Part shown: piece by piece, positions 61,872-64,000 of the stretch
Position numbering within the stretch: the stretch's first letter is position 1
How the letters are laid out: the number at the start of each line of letters is the position of its first letter
NCBI GenBank assembly: GCA_037074705.1
Contig: CM073595.1
Coordinates: forward strand, 70,728,139 to 70,792,138
Source of the DNA: Zhengitettix transpicula
Taxonomy: Eukaryota > Arthropoda > Insecta > Orthoptera > Tetrigidae
DNA: 64,000 nucleotides
Reading direction: 5' to 3'
Made by a program: the position numbers and the translations under genes
Notes under the pieces: generated by a model
The model's input: only the letters and a program-made list of their open reading frames with translations
Told to the model about the DNA's origin: nothing
Databases searched by the model: none

Positions 61872-63408
61872 TGATTATGTATTTTAATGTATTGAAGTAG
61901 TACAATTCTGGCCAAAATAATGTTATTTAACTGTTTTGTGTGTGATTGTGAACAAATAGATTTATGTGTTTATTCTAATATATGTTTTGTATTGTGGCTA
62001 TATACAGGAATGCAAGATTTAGTTACCAATACTTGCAAACATACACCATTTTAATATATATTAATCATTCAGAGCAACACAATATGGCTGTAGAATAAGA
62101 AAGATTATTAAAACTTTATAACACATTATTTATTAAATAATTGAATCCAAAATTTCCAACAAATAATACCATGCACATTTGCTGTCCTATATGAGTTTAA
62201 TGCAGTATTGCTATTTCTAAATAAATGTATATTGAGTACATTTTACTAAAGATACAGTAAGTGTATCAGGTAATTAGAACCCAATAGTTATGTAGATTTA
62301 CATATCATTTTGAATTTCAAAATTAATGACAACAATGTGTTAATATCATAATAGGAATTTTTCAGTTATTCCATTTCCTGTTATTAATTGGCTGAAAAAA
62401 ATGGAGAAAACTATATAAGAAACCGGTTCAATGGATGTGATATTATTTTATTATATTTTAACAGCATTTCCACTAAAAGCATTCAATACAATACAATACA
62501 ATTGACCTTACCAAATGCTTGAAAGCCCAAAAACCAGATATTTTTGTGATGCCAAAATAGGGATTCAATTTTTGTGTCCTATTTATTATTCACTTCTATT
62601 AATTACCTTATTTCCTTCACAACCTATAAAAACAATTGGAATGCCTGAGGAATACTATTTTGATATGAATAAGAAAAACATTTCTCAGTTTTTTATTATA
62701 ATTTTTGGGGTAATAAAAATATTATGTAATATTTCCACATATGCTGGAATAACAAAATTCTGTACAACATTTCTTCCACTGCTCTAGAAGTTAGTGTAAC
62801 AAGTTTAAGTTGTTGAGTACCAATCATTATATTTTAAATGAATAATTTAGCTTATTGTATTAATCAAGTAAAACTATTACAATATACATTATTTCATCTA
62901 ATATATATTCATTTAGAGGCCATTTATATACATACATTTATATATTCTCTAAAGACAATATATATAAATTTGCACTCCAGCCAATTACCATTGAATGATT
63001 GACAAGATTTAAAATTTGAAATAAATTCTTTCTATTACATGGTAGAATTGTGTTGATTTTTAGAAATAATGTTATCAAATATACATTTACAAGGAAAAAT
63101 ATGTTCAAATATAGTTTAAGGCATTTAATGTAGTTTATATATGTTTGTGTTTATGTCTGATATGAAATTTAATTGAACAGTCCATATAAACTAGGAAATA
63201 AATGTTTAATATTTATTTTCTGTAACAAATGTCAAACAAAATGTATTGTCACTTTAGACATATTTCTGTGATAATGTAACACTCACTATCTCTGCACAGT
63301 GTGTTTTATTGTAAACCTGTGGTGGATAAAATGTAAAACTGTGAAGAATTATGCATTAAAATAACAAGCATTTATGTTAAATAGATATTAAAGTGTTTGT
63401 GTTGCTTG

Positions 63409-63414
63409 AATAAA
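63409..63414 (+). promoter_or_regulatory. Candidate distal polyadenylation signal
   Basis: AATAAA in TTGCTTGAATAAATATATGT followed by GT-rich sequence. It would imply a 3' UTR of about 4.5 kb. Confidence 0.3.
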
Positions 63415-64000
63415 TATATGTCTATGGCACCTATGGACATTTTTGTTAGATAAAAAGTGTAAATGTTTCATTACATTAATGTTCTCCCTAAACAAATAAA
63501 TATGGTCATGTCACAGCTTCAATATCCCTAAAATTAATATATGTCTAATTTTACTTCATGGGTGTGTTTCTCTTTTTTTACTCAGAATATTTTTAAATAT
63601 AATTTTATAAATTTCTTTGCAAAGAATTTTTGGTTCCAATACTTTTGCAATAAAATTATGCTCTATTAGCCATTTAATAACTATTAATAAAATATGAATT
63701 TATATTCCATATTAATTAAATTTAATGTTGAAACATTCATATTTCTGTAAATATAGTATTATTAACACTTAAGCTAACTGCACAAAATACTTTCCATTAT
63801 ATTCTATAAATAAAAATAACCAAGATGAACATTACTTTAATAACATTTTAAGTAATTTTTTTTCTTACAATTATATGTATGGCACATGCCACTTCAATCT
63901 TATTTGCATATATTAAATGAGTAATGCCAATCAAAACAGAGCATAGTTAATTTTATGAATTGAATAAGGATGTAAATTTTGGCATAGTATATACATTTCT

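Larger units (their letters stand above)
58887..64000 (+). other. GARNL3: GARNL3 3' UTR and downstream sequence
   Basis: No further coding sequence follows the TGA. The region is AT-rich and CpG-poor like the introns just upstream, with a short TA array near 59635-59650. Where the transcript ends cannot be decided from sequence. The open frames present (up to 90 codons) look like chance. Confidence 0.6.

Overview
The window is animal nuclear DNA, AT-rich and intron-dominated, most likely from an insect. It holds one recognisable gene, read left to right on the + strand: an orthologue of GARNL3 (GTPase-activating Rap/Ran-GAP domain-like protein 3). I rebuilt it by hand as 20 exons between 4512 and 58886. 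All junctions use GT..AG, every reading phase matches its neighbour, and the reading frame is open to a TGA stop. The visible part codes for about 875 residues: a conserved N-terminal lead-in (exons 1-4), a Rap-GAP catalytic domain that keeps its asparagine-thumb motif (exons 5-11), a linker (start of exon 12), a CNH (citron homology) domain (exons 12-19), and a Pro/Ser/Arg-rich tail (exons 19-20). The initiator ATG and promoter are not seen. The first visible exon starts in phase 0 behind a good acceptor, so earlier exons must lie in 1-4511 or before the window.

Layout: 1-4511 is upstream or intron sequence with one old repeat. 4512-13081 holds exons 1-3. 13082-32474 is a 19.4 kb intron with diverged repeats, a 104 bp direct-repeat pair, a long hairpin, a GC-rich patch and no convincing gene. 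32475-46697 holds exons 4-14, with the 3' end of an LTR retrotransposon on the opposite strand in intron 11. 47982-58886 holds exons 15-20. 58887-64000 is 3' UTR and/or downstream sequence with several AATAAA signals.

The most notable signal is compositional. To the left of about 46.86 kb CpG is common (28 CpG counted in 2281-2940, 14 in 46501-46860). To the right it is rare (6 in 46861-47940, 5 in 52981-53880) and stays sparse to the window end. The change falls inside one intron of one intact gene. The simplest reading is long-term germline methylation of the 3' part of the gene only.

I found no second protein-coding gene, RNA gene, CRISPR array or prokaryote-like system. Large introns with degenerate mobile elements and the CpG pattern fit a hemimetabolous insect (stick insect, cockroach or termite type), but the species cannot be told from sequence alone. 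Residue numbers refer to the visible partial protein, counting the first codon of the first visible exon as 1. Homology statements rest on recall of vertebrate GARNL3, not on a search.
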